Positions 1 through 12,010 of a stretch of 64,000 bases of DNA are shown one piece after another. The position numbers and the translations under genes were made by a program. The DNA is from Dicyema japonicum. Lineage: Eukaryota > Dicyemida > Rhombozoa > Dicyemidae. The notes under the pieces were generated by a model. The model ran no database searches. It was not told the origin of the DNA and saw only the letters and a list, made by a program, of their open reading frames with translations. The stretch lies in contig RDEW01000033.1 in assembly GCA_011109175.1 (NCBI GenBank), forward strand, positions 248,001 through 312,000. The letters run 5' to 3'. The stretch's first letter is position 1; every line of letters starts with the position of its first letter.

Positions 1-727
1 CAGTGTTGTCCTCGTCCGGCCGCGGAAACGATAAGCTTCTAAGACAAAATACTCCTCCATTGATATGTTGGCAGGGGTCCCCATATCGTGGTGTAGTATG
101 TGTCCAAAGAGCCTCCATCTCGAATCAGTAATATCACATGATATTGGCTTAGTTCCTGTTCTCTTGTATAAGATTTCGAATGGCATTTTGAAAAAGCTTC
201 GGGAAGAAAGGAGTGCTCGGAGATGATTTCTGTGAAAAGAATTCAACTTTTCGAGTTCCTGCCTATGCCCATGTACTGGCATTATATAATAGGCCTCACT
301 AGGGCATTGTATAGTCTCATTAGAGTTTTAGGGTCAAGCCCTTTGTGCAGAAGCCAGGTCTTTTTCATTTTGTTGAAAGCGACATTAGTTAGTGTCTTCT
401 TTCGTGTTGTATCTTCGGAGTCACTGAGAAGAGATCCTAGTTTTTTGATCTACGCCAGTGCTCGTCGGTCTTTTCCTCACTTCTTTTTAGCTCCGTGATT
501 TCGGTTTTGTTTGTGTTTACTTTTAATGACCACTCAGCCATTTTATCAGGCATTTTCTCTAAAAGTGCAATTAACTCTTCTTTGTTATTCGAAATAAAGT
601 CCACGTCGTCCGCATATGCTATTATGCTCGTTCCTTCTCTGATATGAGGCTTCAAGCATATGTCGAAGAAAAATTTTACAATGCTATAATCATTAAATCT
701 AATGTGGAACTGATGACTTTTAGCCAA
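1..727 (-). mobile_element. Non-LTR retrotransposon fragment (RT palm and thumb)
   Basis: Read on the minus strand, 437-727 holds a reverse transcriptase piece with the catalytic motif AYADDVDFIS. Further conserved LINE sequence continues toward position 1, including a stretch resembling the post-RT region (KTLMRLYNALVRPII). The 3' end lies outside the window. No intact frame covers the whole piece, so it is a degenerate copy. The YADD region resembles that of the copy at 32.5-34.1 kb, where the motif has decayed to YAND, so the two probably belong to one family with an APE-type endonuclease. Confidence 0.75.
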
Positions 728-1017
728 TGATGTATATCAAAATTTATTAAATCATAAAAACGGAAAATAAGTTCAGGTGATGATAATATGGCTGACTGGT
801 TACATTTTTGTGGTTTCTTATCTTTGAACCTTCAATAATTTTAATCTATCAATTAATTTATAAAGTTCAAATAACAATTTTATTAAATTAACGGACAGAT
901 TGACGGGATCTTTTGTTCGACAGCGTATCTTCAACGACCGGATCGAAGATAACTCATGGAAGCATGCCTCACATCGGTAAGACTTGGAGGCCTTGGAATT
1001 AGCAACCCTGTAGACAT

Positions 1018-1312
1018 TTCTCTCCCTGCATATCTCTCGCCGCTATGGCCTGTAACACCAATGTCAGAGGATTCTACACACCCTCTCTGAATTCTCTATT
1101 GACCAGGACGCCGGTCATTCTCGTGAGACCTGGAGCCGCACCTATCAGTTTTCTCAACCTTCCATGTTCTTTCAGCGGGGTCTGGACGATGCTGTTTGCC
1201 GGAATTTTTTTGAAAATCTGCTACTCTGACCAACATCTCCGTGCCTGTCTGTTGTCGGGGGCGTCTTCCGATAGCGGTGCCTGGCTTAACGCAATTTCTA
1301 ATAGAGTTTTGG
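1018..1312. repeat. Dispersed repeat, copy 1 of about 295 bp
   Basis: This stretch matches 4216-4512 in the same orientation over its whole length, with scattered substitutions. Both start near CTGCATATCTCTCG and share long blocks such as ATGTCAGAGGATTCTACAC and GAGACCTGGAGCCG. Short antisense reading frames exist but are broken and match nothing I know. It is probably the end of a retroelement whose family I cannot place. The flanks (730-1017 and 1313-2080) hold no gene I can support; 1560-1760 has weak LINE-like sequence. Confidence 0.7.
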
Positions 1313-2081
1313 GTACCTTTGATCAATAAGTCCGTATTGGGATCTCATTAACCTATTATACACAAACCCTAAAAAGTCATGCACAATGATATTTATTTAA
1401 AAAGAAAACTAACTCACCACAGCTCTTACCCTTAATGGAGATTCAATTCCCTCCATAAACTTTGTCAAGTTATTGGGTATCACGTACGACGATCTCACGA
1501 CATTAATAACATATTAACAACAATATCTCCTCATTCCAAGAACAGTTGAACTTAGTAAAAACTCTTTCTGGACACTAGAAAGCCGCTTCAACTAAATTTT
1601 AAGCTCACTCTATAATACATACAACTGACAATCAGCTATGGCTGTGAAACATGGGGGACAAACCTGTTCAATACGAACCTAAAGAAAATATCTTTCAAGG
1701 AACAGTAACTAGAACTCTACAAAGGTTCTGTACCTCGCTGTTAAAACCAACTCCCTTTGGGGAACTTTAGAGGAGAACGAAAGCCCTAGTGACACCTCCA
1801 AAGTTTCCAAAAGTAACACGTGCATACAGGAAGTACGCTGAATCTGGAGACAAAGACCGAATAAATGGCTGATTATTGAGGTTGGAATCATTTGAAGGCC
1901 GTATTTTTCTAATATGTCTGTGATTATTTGTTTTAATAAAAAAATATTCGAATTATAGTAAATCACATTTATTCCTATTAAAGGCTAGTCAGATAGTGGA
2001 ATAAACTTTATCTCGGTTTCATCGAAGTGCGAAACATCGTAATTCGTGGTTATTTAATCAAAGATCGCTATTCTAAGCTAT

Positions 2082-3107
2082 ATGAACATTTGTTTATTCA
2101 TACTGAGTTCTATTGCATTTCAGCAGTCAATCCTAGGGACACCCAGCAAAACAACCGTCTTGAATGCAATTATATTCTCGAACGGAGTCATAATTCCTTC
2201 TAATTTAGCAAATATGTGTAGAATCTTGAAGACTAACTGTTGGCTGTGAAAATTATTTAGATATTAAAAAGTTATCGGCAAAACAGGGGAATTCTCAATT
2301 ATTGGTCACCTGTTCGGAATATTTACGAGTAAGACTATTTTTCGAAGGTACTATTGGTTTGGGACTTTTAGAGACTCCCACTGCTGTCTACGTATTCAAC
2401 GATCACTTCATTCCGTCTTCTATGATTTTCTACCGTAAAAAAAACTTTAAGGAGTTTAAAGAAGATTTATTTTTCGTAAATTAATTAAATATGAAGGTTA
2501 TAAATGGACTGAAATTTAATATAAAAACAGAAAACGAGTATTACATGTCCTTTCGGAGTGAAAACATGTCAGTAATATACAATTTGCTAATTTTAAACGA
2601 AATTGTAGAATTTGGTATTTTTTGTTGTGAAAGCAGACTTTCCAATCACCCTCAAATCATTTACATCAGAGTACAATGAAGGTGTTCTAATCTTTGATGT
2701 TAAAACAAATTCAGAATTTACAGATTCAAAATTTTGCTTAGGAAATTCTTGTCAAAAGTTAGAAAACAGTAATTTTGTTTAAATTTGGAGACACAGTGAA
2801 GTTTGTAGCTAAAAAATACATGAAATGTCCAAAAAACGTGACTTTCCTGCTTTCGAGAGGAAATAGAGAAATATATTACTTTGAATCGAAAATTATAAAC
2901 AAAAAGTCGCATAGAGAGATATATGTGGTTTTATTTTTAATCCCACTCCTGGGGGTGGTCTTTACTTTCATACTGATTTTGATAATTAGGAGAATGAATA
3001 ATAAACAGATTAGTGTAAACTACCGCGACTGTAAACGGCCACGTGAAGTCTCCTATAAACGATCTCCAATACTCCATAGACTTAACTTTAAATTCGAACA
3101 AACTTGA
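2082..3107 (+). CDS. Unrecognised single-pass membrane protein, six exons
   Basis: I do not recognise the family. ATG at 2082 opens a signal-peptide-like start (MNICLFILSSIAFQQS). Five GT-AG introns at 2239-2260, 2348-2371, 2476-2496, 2615-2636 and 2769-2796 (22, 24, 21, 22 and 28 nt) leave a continuous 302-codon frame; the spliced length is divisible by three and in-frame stops inside the introns are removed. The ectodomain is about 240 residues with a few cysteines. One transmembrane helix follows (about VVLFLIPLLGVVFTFILIL), then basic residues and a short cytoplasmic tail. The predicted topology is type I at the cell surface. It resembles the Ig receptor at 60 kb in architecture only; I see no Ig motif. 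The exon structure is well supported, the function is not. Confidence 0.72.
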
Positions 3108-4215
3108 ATTTGGAATAAACTTTATTCTACTTTGTCTTATTTCACGAGGGACATAATACCCTCACATATGCATTCCACACACTCCACGGTCAATATATAT
3201 TTTGTGGATTTCGACTCTTTTTTTGTCTTTATAGTGGTTACCTTATGATTTCTTAATATTATGTGAGTAGTCATTTATAATTTCTTAATAATTACATAAT
3301 ATGAAGAAACTAGAAAATGCAAACTAATTAGATGTCCTCCTTCTCAAGGAGAGCGTGGAGGAATCTACATGGATGATCGTCCATGGTGTTGCAGATGCGA
3401 CGAGGAGATAACTTTATAATAATGATAATCAGTGAGTAGTCTGACATTATGATCAAATGTGGTAACTAATATAATTTGGTTTCTCATAGAGCATATATTT
3501 AATAATGGGGAAATACATACTCTCATTAATAATAATAACAGCCTTTTCACGAGAGCCATAATATAGCTCCGCATAGGCAGGACACACACTTTATTTAAGT
3601 AAAGAACAGTTAATTTTAACTAATCGTAGAACCAAGGAATGATCTTCACTTCTTTTTTTCTTTTTCTTGTGTGTGAGTCCTTTCTAGACAACCCTTTTCT
3701 GGTATATCTGGCAGCTATATAGCAATTTAAAGTAAAATTGATAAATTCACTCAGATTTATCAAAGTTAATGGTTCAATAAATTGTAGCCGTATTGGGATT
3801 AATGAAAAATAATTATTGGATAAATTAGGTTATAAATCCAAAATATCCATAGGGAACATACGGGTTTATGTGGGTTCAGGATCAAAGGAGGTGGTCATTG
3901 TTGCAACGTATTGAGATCACGCGATTTTTCAGTTCCCCGTGGATTTCTTGTTGGTCAAACAGAGATAAAATATCCTTTTATTAAGTTTATTGGAAGTTCC
4001 TTTTCAGTTTTAGACTAGAAACCTTTTAACATAATGAACCCTCCACATTTGACTATTGATGTACTTCCCAATATTGGAGATTGTCATTAAAATTATGACA
4101 CATTTGATTACTCATCAATTAGAACGATTCTTGAATAAATCCGTTTGATTGTGTTATCTTTAGTATTTCGATTTTAAAGTCTAGACATTCTGGTGAATTT
4201 AGATAATTTATAGAT
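3108..4215. other. Intergenic, no gene seen; holds a LINE 3' terminus
   Basis: No supported reading frame. At about 3525-3590 an (ATA)n tract runs into CAGCCTTTTCACGAGAGCC, which is closely similar near 59.6 kb and 32.52 kb, where trinucleotide tracts also border it. I read it as the terminal end of a minus-strand LINE family. Confidence 0.5.
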
Positions 4216-4512
4216 AATCTCTCTCTGCATATCTCTCGTCACTAATAGCCTGTAACACCCATGTCAGAGGATTCTACACTCTTTCCATAAATTCTCAATT
4301 GACCAAAACGCCGGTCATGGTCGTGAGACCTGGAGCCGTACCTATTAGTTGTCTCTACCTTCCATGTTCTTTCAACGGAGTCTGAACGATGCTTTATGCC
4401 GAAAGTCTTTTGAAGATCTGCTGGTGTCATCTAACCAAAATCGCCGTGCCTGTTTGTTTTCGTGGGGCATCTTCCTTGAGCGGTGCTTGACTCAACGCTA
4501 TTCCTAATGGTC
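4216..4512. repeat. Dispersed repeat, copy 2 of about 295 bp
   Basis: Second copy of the repeat at 1018-1312, same orientation, about 3.2 kb away. It directly adjoins the endonuclease fragment that starts at about 4520, so it may be the 3' region of a LINE. Confidence 0.7.
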
Positions 4513-4519
4513 ACTGTTA

Positions 4520-5295
4520 GTTATAGTTTCTCCATAACTCCTAGAGACAGACAGTAATCAGACAATAATTTCTTTAAAGTGATTAATCTAATTATATACA
4601 CGTATAGTAGATGTCTTTGGACCTTCTTGTGCCAACCCAGGTAGTTTTGTGCTTTGAAGGTTTTTAAACGTTGTATTGCATAGATACAGATTTGATGAAT
4701 TACAGAAATCAATGAGTGTCGAGATTTCAATATCCTCGATCATATTTTCTAATACAGACTTCATAATCCCTTCTCATGCCACCTTTGGAATTCCAATCAT
4801 GACAAATGAACGTTAGTGTAGATTTATGAACTTGCATATATGGTTTCGACATGATTTGGTAAAATTCTTCCAATTCATCAATATTTTCTGAAATGCCCAT
4901 GTGTGAAGTATATACGTTAATAACGGTCATCATAGTCTTGGAAGATAACGAAATTGCATAACAGCAACACGATCGTTGGCTGTCCATACTTTATGCATGC
5001 AGTTCGTTAAATTCAAGTTGATCGCAAAACCAAGACCCTAGTGACGATTATCTGATGGGAGTAAAATAATTTGATAGTTTCCAAAGATTCCTTAGGATCA
5101 AAAAGTGTCCTTTGTCTCTTGTATGCAGCAGATACCAATTTTGTAAAGTGACAGATCTTCAGATAGTTGTTCCAGCTTGATTATAGATGAGAGGCCTCGA
5201 ACGTTGCATGTGGCGATAGTGAATAAGGATTTTGAATTCAAGCATAATAAAGACATAATTTTACAGAGAAAAACAAAAGTCACCACTTCAACCAA
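4520..5295 (-). mobile_element. LINE fragment with APE-type endonuclease
   Basis: Minus-strand frames show the N-terminal endonuclease signature TCNVRGLSS followed by ICCIQETKD, and a downstream block TMMTVINVYTSHMG. These match the copies at 15.4-15.66 kb and 33.6-34.1 kb. In this family the start is NVRGL and the ETK motif belongs to the endonuclease-exonuclease-phosphatase fold. Frames are broken, so the copy is dead. Confidence 0.75.
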
Positions 5296-5439
5296 AATAG
5301 ATATTTTCTGAAATATAAGTCAACAAGCAGTGTTTTAAAAAGAATACTTAAGATTAGAGTGTTAAACTGCCTACTGTCTGAACTGAAGACTGGCAAATAA
5401 GAATGAAGAGGTTAAATGATTTGACGTTCACCTTTTAAC

Positions 5440-5945
5440 AAACTTTATCAACAAGAAATGTAAGTTTATTTGTATCACAAGTCCTGCCGTAGTTTTGGCT
5501 TTCCTCTCATGGCTTTAACCCTCTTATATTTAAAGAGTCAAGGATTACACTTTTTTAAAAAGTTTGGCATCCTCTTCTCTACGACATCTCCAATCGACAT
5601 TAATAGCCTATTCTTACCTAGGGTATCGTCGAGTCATTTGTGGATAGCTATCTTGATCGTAAATCTTCTCGATTTGTCCATTACGAGATAACACGCTCCC
5701 TGTAACTGAAGAAATAGCATCCCTCAAACCAATAGATGAGTGAAGGAATAATCGTCCGCAAGTATCTAATATGTAAGTTCCTTTTTTGTGATATTCTTTT
5801 ATCCATAATTCTGAACTTCCTGAGAGCAAGAATTACGGCCTTTTGACTTACAATATCAAATACCTTTAAGACGTCAAAACATACGACATTCAAAAAACAT
5901 TTGGAGTCTTGACTAACTTGGATCTGATATGAAATAAGCAATCAA
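5440..5945 (-). mobile_element. LINE reverse transcriptase fragment
   Basis: A minus-strand frame contains VVCFDVLKVFDIVSQKAV, which matches the RT box with the first catalytic aspartate (FDVSKAFDSV-like in intact elements). Stops and shifts interrupt it. It lies just upstream, in element orientation, of the endonuclease piece at 4.5-5.3 kb, so it belongs to a different or rearranged copy. Confidence 0.6.
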
Positions 5946-5999
5946 CACAGAATCGATACAAATGAAATCCAAATTGGTTGAGGTATGTTCTCTTGCAAC

Positions 6000-6400
6000 T
6001 CCTATGTGGCTTAGCGACTATTAAGTTGTTGGTTTGTTAGTTAAGTAACCCCAGTCTCATTAACTTGTGTGAAGCCAGTAGCTATAAAATAGGATGCAGT
6101 AAATGCCGGTCGCTACCATAGATCGGTCAGTCCTGACATTATAGACGAACGTTGTGCTAATTCATGACATTCAAATAGGTGATTTGTTGTCAACACGTAG
6201 AGGTTGCAAAAGGGACAGAGGATATCGTACGTTGGTAGAGAAGGGGTAGTGCCCACATCGTAGACGAGCCAGGTTTACTCGGAATAGAGGATTCTGATTG
6301 GTCTATTAAAGGAGGGGGCCGGTGTAACATTTTATTATCATCGAGTCTTCAGAAACAAAGTCGTGAATCTGTTTCGGACGACTCCGATCATTGGGGCTGG
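6000..6400 (+). repeat. Unplaced dispersed repeat, copy A (~380 bp)
   Basis: This segment matches the reverse complement of about 44440-44820. Shared blocks include the region around ATAGATCGGTCAGT, ATTCATGACATT, TAGGTGATTTGTTGTC and GAGCCAGGTTTACTCG. The minus copy contains a 78-codon frame that is broken here, so coding status is unclear. A shorter match to one end (GGAGGCCAGC) occurs near 34.76 kb. I cannot assign it to a known class. Confidence 0.65.
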
Positions 6401-6709
6401 AAGGAATAAATGATAGCATTCGAGGCAGATCATTGATTGCCAATAATTTTTATTTTGCATAGAGTGACAGGGATGGTCTCAACTGTAGGGTTGGGAGAGG
6501 AACTGCAGAGCTCTCCGTTCCAAGTGGTCTCCAATTGGAAGGATTATTAAGTCGTCGGTGTAAAGAACGTTTAATTCTTCTTGTGGAATTATGCAATTTG
6601 TTGTATTTTGTGTTGTATTATAATATTAAATAATAAAATATATAACTTTTTCATAATATAATTTTGCATAATAAATAATATAAAAGTAAAAATGATAGTA
6701 ATTATTAAA

Positions 6710-9302
6710 ATGGCACAACCTAATATGTGGGCAACAAGAGTTATTATTTAAATATAAATTTAGATTGAAGAAAGGAACTACGAATATGTCAATCAACAAT
6801 ATAAGGAGATTTCTAGTAGGGTGCAAAATAGAACTTATCAGGATTACAGAAAAAGTGGATTTCAGTTTTTGAGTGATTGTAAGTTTACTGATTAGTATTA
6901 GATGTAATGCAGAATGAGGAAGAAAACCTGGAAACCATAAAGCTGGGCACAAACTGTTATGAGGCAAATGCCCTTCCGCCTGTGTTGTACTCTTATAAAT
7001 TAAAATTTTCCAATGATGATGATATAATAAGAAATGAAAGAATTAGAACAGTAATAGATGAAGTAGAGCCAACAATAAAATGTTTTTTCTTTTATGATTC
7101 TGAAACTCAAATATATACTAAAGAAAAATTACCTGTTTGTATTTGCTTTAATATTAGAAAAATGAATATTTTTTTAGTCATAAACTTGTCAACTTTAGTC
7201 TGACTTATGAGAGTACTCTAGAGAAACGTACTCAACAATACACGACTGCAATAAATGCATTTATGAGATCATCATATGAAATATATGGAAATTATATTCC
7301 TTTGGGGAGAAACTTTAGAGAAACCCATAATAAACAAATGACTCACAGAGGAAGGTGGCTGTGATTGATATGTGCAGAAACATATATAGAATTGGAGCAT
7401 TTCAATCCAGTGTGATTGATTGTGAAACAGGTGTATTTCTACAGTTGAAACCCCGAAATGCGTTTGAACATAAAGATACGTTTAATAATATGCGTGATCT
7501 ATACCAAGAACCAATAAATCTAATGGTCAGGACAATGTAATTTAAACCTAATAATATTAGATATAACAACAAATTACATAATGTTATTGGAATTGAGAGA
7601 GATGTATCACCATTGTCCACATTTGCTTATAGGAATGGGGTAATATCATTCAGGGATTACATTATAAATGTAAATTTAGTAAATACGTAGAAATATGGAG
7701 TTAAGAGGAATATTCCTGGGAATCAACACATGCTAAAAGCGAAGAGTCGCAGATCGGATGATATTAGCTTACTCATCCCTTCAGAATGCGTAGTTACTAG
7801 TATTATTTATTATTATTTGAGATTTGTCCACTGAAATTCTGACAGAGTCAGCTTTTAGAGACATATTTCACCCAACACCAATTCAATTTAATGAGAGATT
7901 AATTAATTTGAGGAATAACTTGTACAGTATTGATAATAATACTAATGAAATATCATTTCTACAAAGTCAGACAATTGTTACTGGAAAGATTTTGCCTCCT
8001 GTTAGAGCCAGGAATATAGAAAATCCAGTATTATTTATCCTAATTGAAGGGACGTAAAATGCATCTTGTTTTATTTATTTTTAATCAAAATAATGTCTAT
8101 CGGGGTGATCTCGACCAAATTCAACAAAATTTCCGTCAAAATGTTAGATTCGAATTTATGAACGTACAAAACTCAAATCCAGATGATATTATAGCAGCAT
8201 ATGGCCAATACAACAGACAACCGGATCTTGTTGTAATATTCATCGATAGTAATGCAGCAGATAGGTATAAAGAAATAAAAAGAAGGTTTTATGAACAATT
8301 AGGTAATCCCACGTGTTTACAGTATAGTAATGACTCAATGTGTGGTGAGCTATAAATTAAGAGTAAAGGTTAGAACTCTGGTGACACAAATCAAAGTCAA
8401 ATTGGGTATACTAACTCCTCAAATGGGGTCATATATTGTAATTTATAATAACCAATTTAGCCAAACAATGTAATGTTTGTTGGAATTGATACATTTCACG
8501 ACACTTCTGGAAATTCAAGGTCTGTGGCTGCCTTTGTCTCGTCCGTCGACCAAACAATGTCCAACATGTTTAGTCGTGTGGGCTATCAGAAGGAAACATT
8601 AGAGATACACACATCCATGTTCACATTTATGGAAGGTTTTTATTATTAATTTTTGTCAGAGGCTTGTATTCAATGGCGAGAGACAAATAATCGATTCCCT
8701 AGCATGATTATTGTTTACAGAGATGGTGTGGGGGATGGACAACTTGATCAAGTTAAAGAATATGAGGTTAACATGGCTACAATGGGAATCAGAGAAGCTG
8801 TCAGGCATTTTAATCAAAACAACATTGAGTATGTTTATATGACATGTAGTATTCCCTTGACATATATAATAGTCAAAAAACGAATTAATATCCGTTTTTG
8901 TAAAACTGGGAAAACACTAGAAAATCCAAATCAAGGAACTGTAGTAGATTCTGTTGTGACTCATCCTCGATGGTTTGACTGTTTGTTAATATTAGGTATG
9001 ACTTTTTCCTTATTCCCCATGAGGATAAACAAAAAATTATAAAACCAAATCATTATAATATTATTCATGATGAAAATAAATTTAGAAGAAATCAAATTTA
9101 CAATATTACTAATGAACTCTGTTCTCAGTATCTCCCGTGTGGTGTTTGTGTTGGTTAAACAATATTTTAGAGAACAATCAGTATTCCTACAGTTTGTATG
9201 TATGCACATAAATTGGCATATCTCGCTGGAACCGTTTTGAATAGTAATATTTATACTTATGGTCCTCATCCCCATTTTTCACTTAACATGCATTATATCT
9301 AA
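6710..9302 (+). CDS. piwi: PIWI-clade Argonaute, 15 exons
   Basis: PIWI proteins bind small RNAs and slice or silence transposon transcripts. ATG at 6710 and fourteen GT-AG introns (6740-6763, 6879-6901, 7135-7157, 7355-7377, 7537-7560, 7670-7690, 7800-7821, 8028-8049, 8345-8363, 8438-8460, 8636-8659, 8829-8849, 8973-8995, 9144-9170; 19-27 nt) give an unbroken 757-codon frame ending at TAA 9302. The order is N-terminal (YSYKLKF), a PAZ region (RYNNK-like start), Mid, then PIWI domain. The slicer aspartates sit in FVGIDTFHD (codon 8488) and YRDGVGDGQ (8722), and the histidine in YAHKLAYL (9207). The C-terminus SLNMHYI matches the usual hydrophobic end. The Mid motif DRYKEIKR and PIWI block IIVKKRIN are typical of Piwi rather than Ago. 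The gene appears functional. It sits between LINE relics with no visible partner gene. Confidence 0.95.
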
Positions 9303-10265
9303 CTTTTTTCTATTTTTCCGTTATTATTTTGTATTTCTTTAACGCATAGTTTTTAATATGGTTTCATATAGTTCCCCATTGGGAGTGAGCGCATCTGTGA
9401 GAACCCCTCACTAGAGATCCTTTTTGGATGTTGGGCAAGCACTAGGCGTCTCCAGAGTTAGTTGGATTCATGACACTTATGGGAATTGAAGAAGGCAGAG
9501 AATAGAAATGTAAATCTGCTAACTGTTTTGGACCCCATAGCTAAACTACATAGTCTAATTACAAGTGCAGTTAACTTTAAATTATATCACCTAAAATAGC
9601 ATTATAACATTATAACCACAAAATGTAGCATTTAAACATTTTTAATTTTTGAAAAAAAAACATTGAAACATGCAAAGATTTTTCAGGATAGTGAAGGTGT
9701 TCCCACAGATCACCCCAATTTCGAGCCTCTGCATCAACCAGAGTCTTTCGCAAGGCTCGCATCTCTTGGAAGCAAGCCTTCGTCCGATACTGGAGAGAAA
9801 TTCATCCGTCTTCTCTCCTATTATATTAAAAAATTCAACTATTTATTATAGCTCATAATCAGATAGTTTTTCACATTAGAATCTTCGAAATTTCTGTTTT
9901 TTGTTAAAAAATATAAACTTTTTAATCGCCCACTCAACACAAAATGGCGTTACAGGGTATCTGTTTAAATCGTAATAGTTAGTTGATGTTATATTTTGAA
10001 TTTCCTTTCAATTATATAATTTTATTATTTTCTTGTCTCTTTTTACTTAAAATCCAAATATTTCATATTTTTATATGCTTTATGTAATGTAAATTTTTTT
10101 CTGTTCCGATCAACTGTTCCAGAATATTGTTCTTAATGAGTCGCGTGTAGATTTGTGATAATTGAATTGATTGCATTTGTAAAATTCCATAAAATTCCAT
10201 AAAATTCAAAAAACTAATAATATCACATACAGACTCTTAATTTTCGAAATAGTATATTACTGTAG
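9303..10265. other. Intergenic, AT-rich, no gene seen
   Basis: Short frames at 9663-9858 overlap in two phases and show no recognisable motif. Nothing else is supported. Confidence 0.5.
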
Positions 10266-10269
10266 CAGA

Positions 10270-11150
10270 CCAACTATTCCATCTAAAAATTATCTAGGTG
10301 AATGCCTTGTAGTGACAACATCTGGAGGACATCCGATATCTCTGAAAAGATATCTAGATTTATTCTTTGTCGTAACACTTTTAAATTTCTTTGATGAATC
10401 GTAGAATATACATTTTCGTTTTTGTCTAGGAAGGCCATGCGGTGATTGCTTAACTCCGAATTATGCAAAGCCAGAGAATCATGTTTTTTGAATGTCATAT
10501 GTCTCGACATATCAAAAGCATTCGACAGTGTTAATCAGAACCATAATCGGTCAGTTATCTCGGACGGGAAGCCAAAGGAACTAGTGAATTGGGTGAAAGT
10601 GTAGAAAGAAGAAACTTCTATGTTAGATGCGACGCTATTTTCCAAATATGATATTATTGAAGAGAGGAGTCCCACAATGATCAATTTTGAGCCCTCTATT
10701 ATTTAATGTTTTAATAGTTGGTTTCCCGTCTGCTAGGTCACTAAATACGAGATCTCTGATATACGCAGACGACTTGATACTGTCAGATGTGTTGAGATCG
10801 AGTAAGATCTCGGTAAGGAGACTCAGTGTGCATAAGGAAGAATGCGGTCTCCAAGGATTAAAACTGTCAGAAGAAAAATCTAATGATTGAAGTTTTTCGG
10901 TCGAAAAGGAAAAGGAAATTAGCAAGACTCCCTATACGAAATCATCATTGCTCTTTGAAGTATCTCGGAACAGCTATTAAAAAATCTGGGAGTACATTAT
11001 GTGACTTTGAACTCCGAAGGAAGCCCACCATGCAATCTTGTGAGGAAATTGAGACTCGAAACGATATGTTTGTATTTATTTTTACGACCATTCAGTCACT
11101 CCTCTATGGACTAGGGGATGGTATTACACTGCATACAAAGAGCGATTAAT
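10270..11150 (+). mobile_element. LINE reverse transcriptase remnant
   Basis: Plus-strand pieces read ICLDISKAFDSVNQ (about 10500), then PLLFNVLI and the active site IYADDLILS (about 10760), then a post-RT block with LKYLGTAI. Several stops and shifts break it. The remnant ends near 11150, where unrelated RLE-element sequence begins, so this is a junction of two elements. Confidence 0.75.
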
Positions 11151-11169
11151 TTTGCTTCTTGAAAAATCG

Positions 11170-12010
11170 AGGAGAGCAGGGATCAAGATTCCCCTGCGCA
11201 AAAGATTCGACGAGAAGCTAGATGAAGATTTGTCGCACACACGGAGTCATTATGCAACCATTGCAAAAAAACAGGAAAACTGTTGATCATTTGGCCACTC
11301 AGTATGATAAATGCTAAACAGTAATTATCTCCGAAGACATAATGAAGTGGTAAAGTGTATCCATCTTCATCTTTGTCAAATTTATAGATTCAAAAGAAGC
11401 AGAAAATTAAAAAGGGCATTCGGTTCAGTCAATATTGACGACTCAAAATCAGAGTTGACACGTCGATTATAACAGAAACAAAAGTTTATCAAAATGATGG
11501 CTTCGGTTATGACAGAAACAAAAGTCAATAAACCTGATATTTTTGTGAATGACAAAATAAAGAAGGAAGTAATTTTAATTGAAGTGGGGATACCTCACAA
11601 GACCGACTAAAGCAAGTTGAAGTTGAGAAACTTCACAAATATGACTTGCTAGCAATGAACTTTGGCTGCTCTATGAATGCCAAGTGAAGATTATTCCAGT
11701 GGTTTTGACATGGGATGGAGTTGTCTCAAGATGCTTCAAGAATCATATGGATAAATTATCTATTGAAAATCAACGATGACTTTATCGGTTGTGCTGAAGA
11801 GAACGCTCGAAAGTATGCTCATTGAACATAAGCATAAGATGAAGTATACGATGAAGAGTACGCCTCAGCTACCTCCCAATTTGTAGAACTGAGGAAAGCC
11901 CACTGGACTCTAAAATAGAAATTTCGACTGAATCTGATGTGGAGATGGGGAATAACTTGATGGCACACTCTTCTAAGAGAAAAGGGATTACCAACAATCT
12001 GTATTAAAAT
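11170..12010 (+). mobile_element. RLE-type (R4/Dong-like) retrotransposon, 3' part
   Basis: Broken plus-strand frames match the C-terminal part of the element at 15.7-18.7 kb: RRHNEVVKCIHLHLC, KPDIFVNDK, ILIEVGI and VLTWDGVVS. These belong to the restriction-like endonuclease and terminal region. The 3' untranslated part (GACTGAATCTGATGTGGAGA and CACACTCTTCTAAGAG) is shared with 58.05-58.13 kb. The copy is degenerate and 5' truncated. Confidence 0.75.

Noticed and set aside
9663-9858. Two overlapping 62-codon frames
   Set aside because: Overlapping phases, no homology, no intron pattern.
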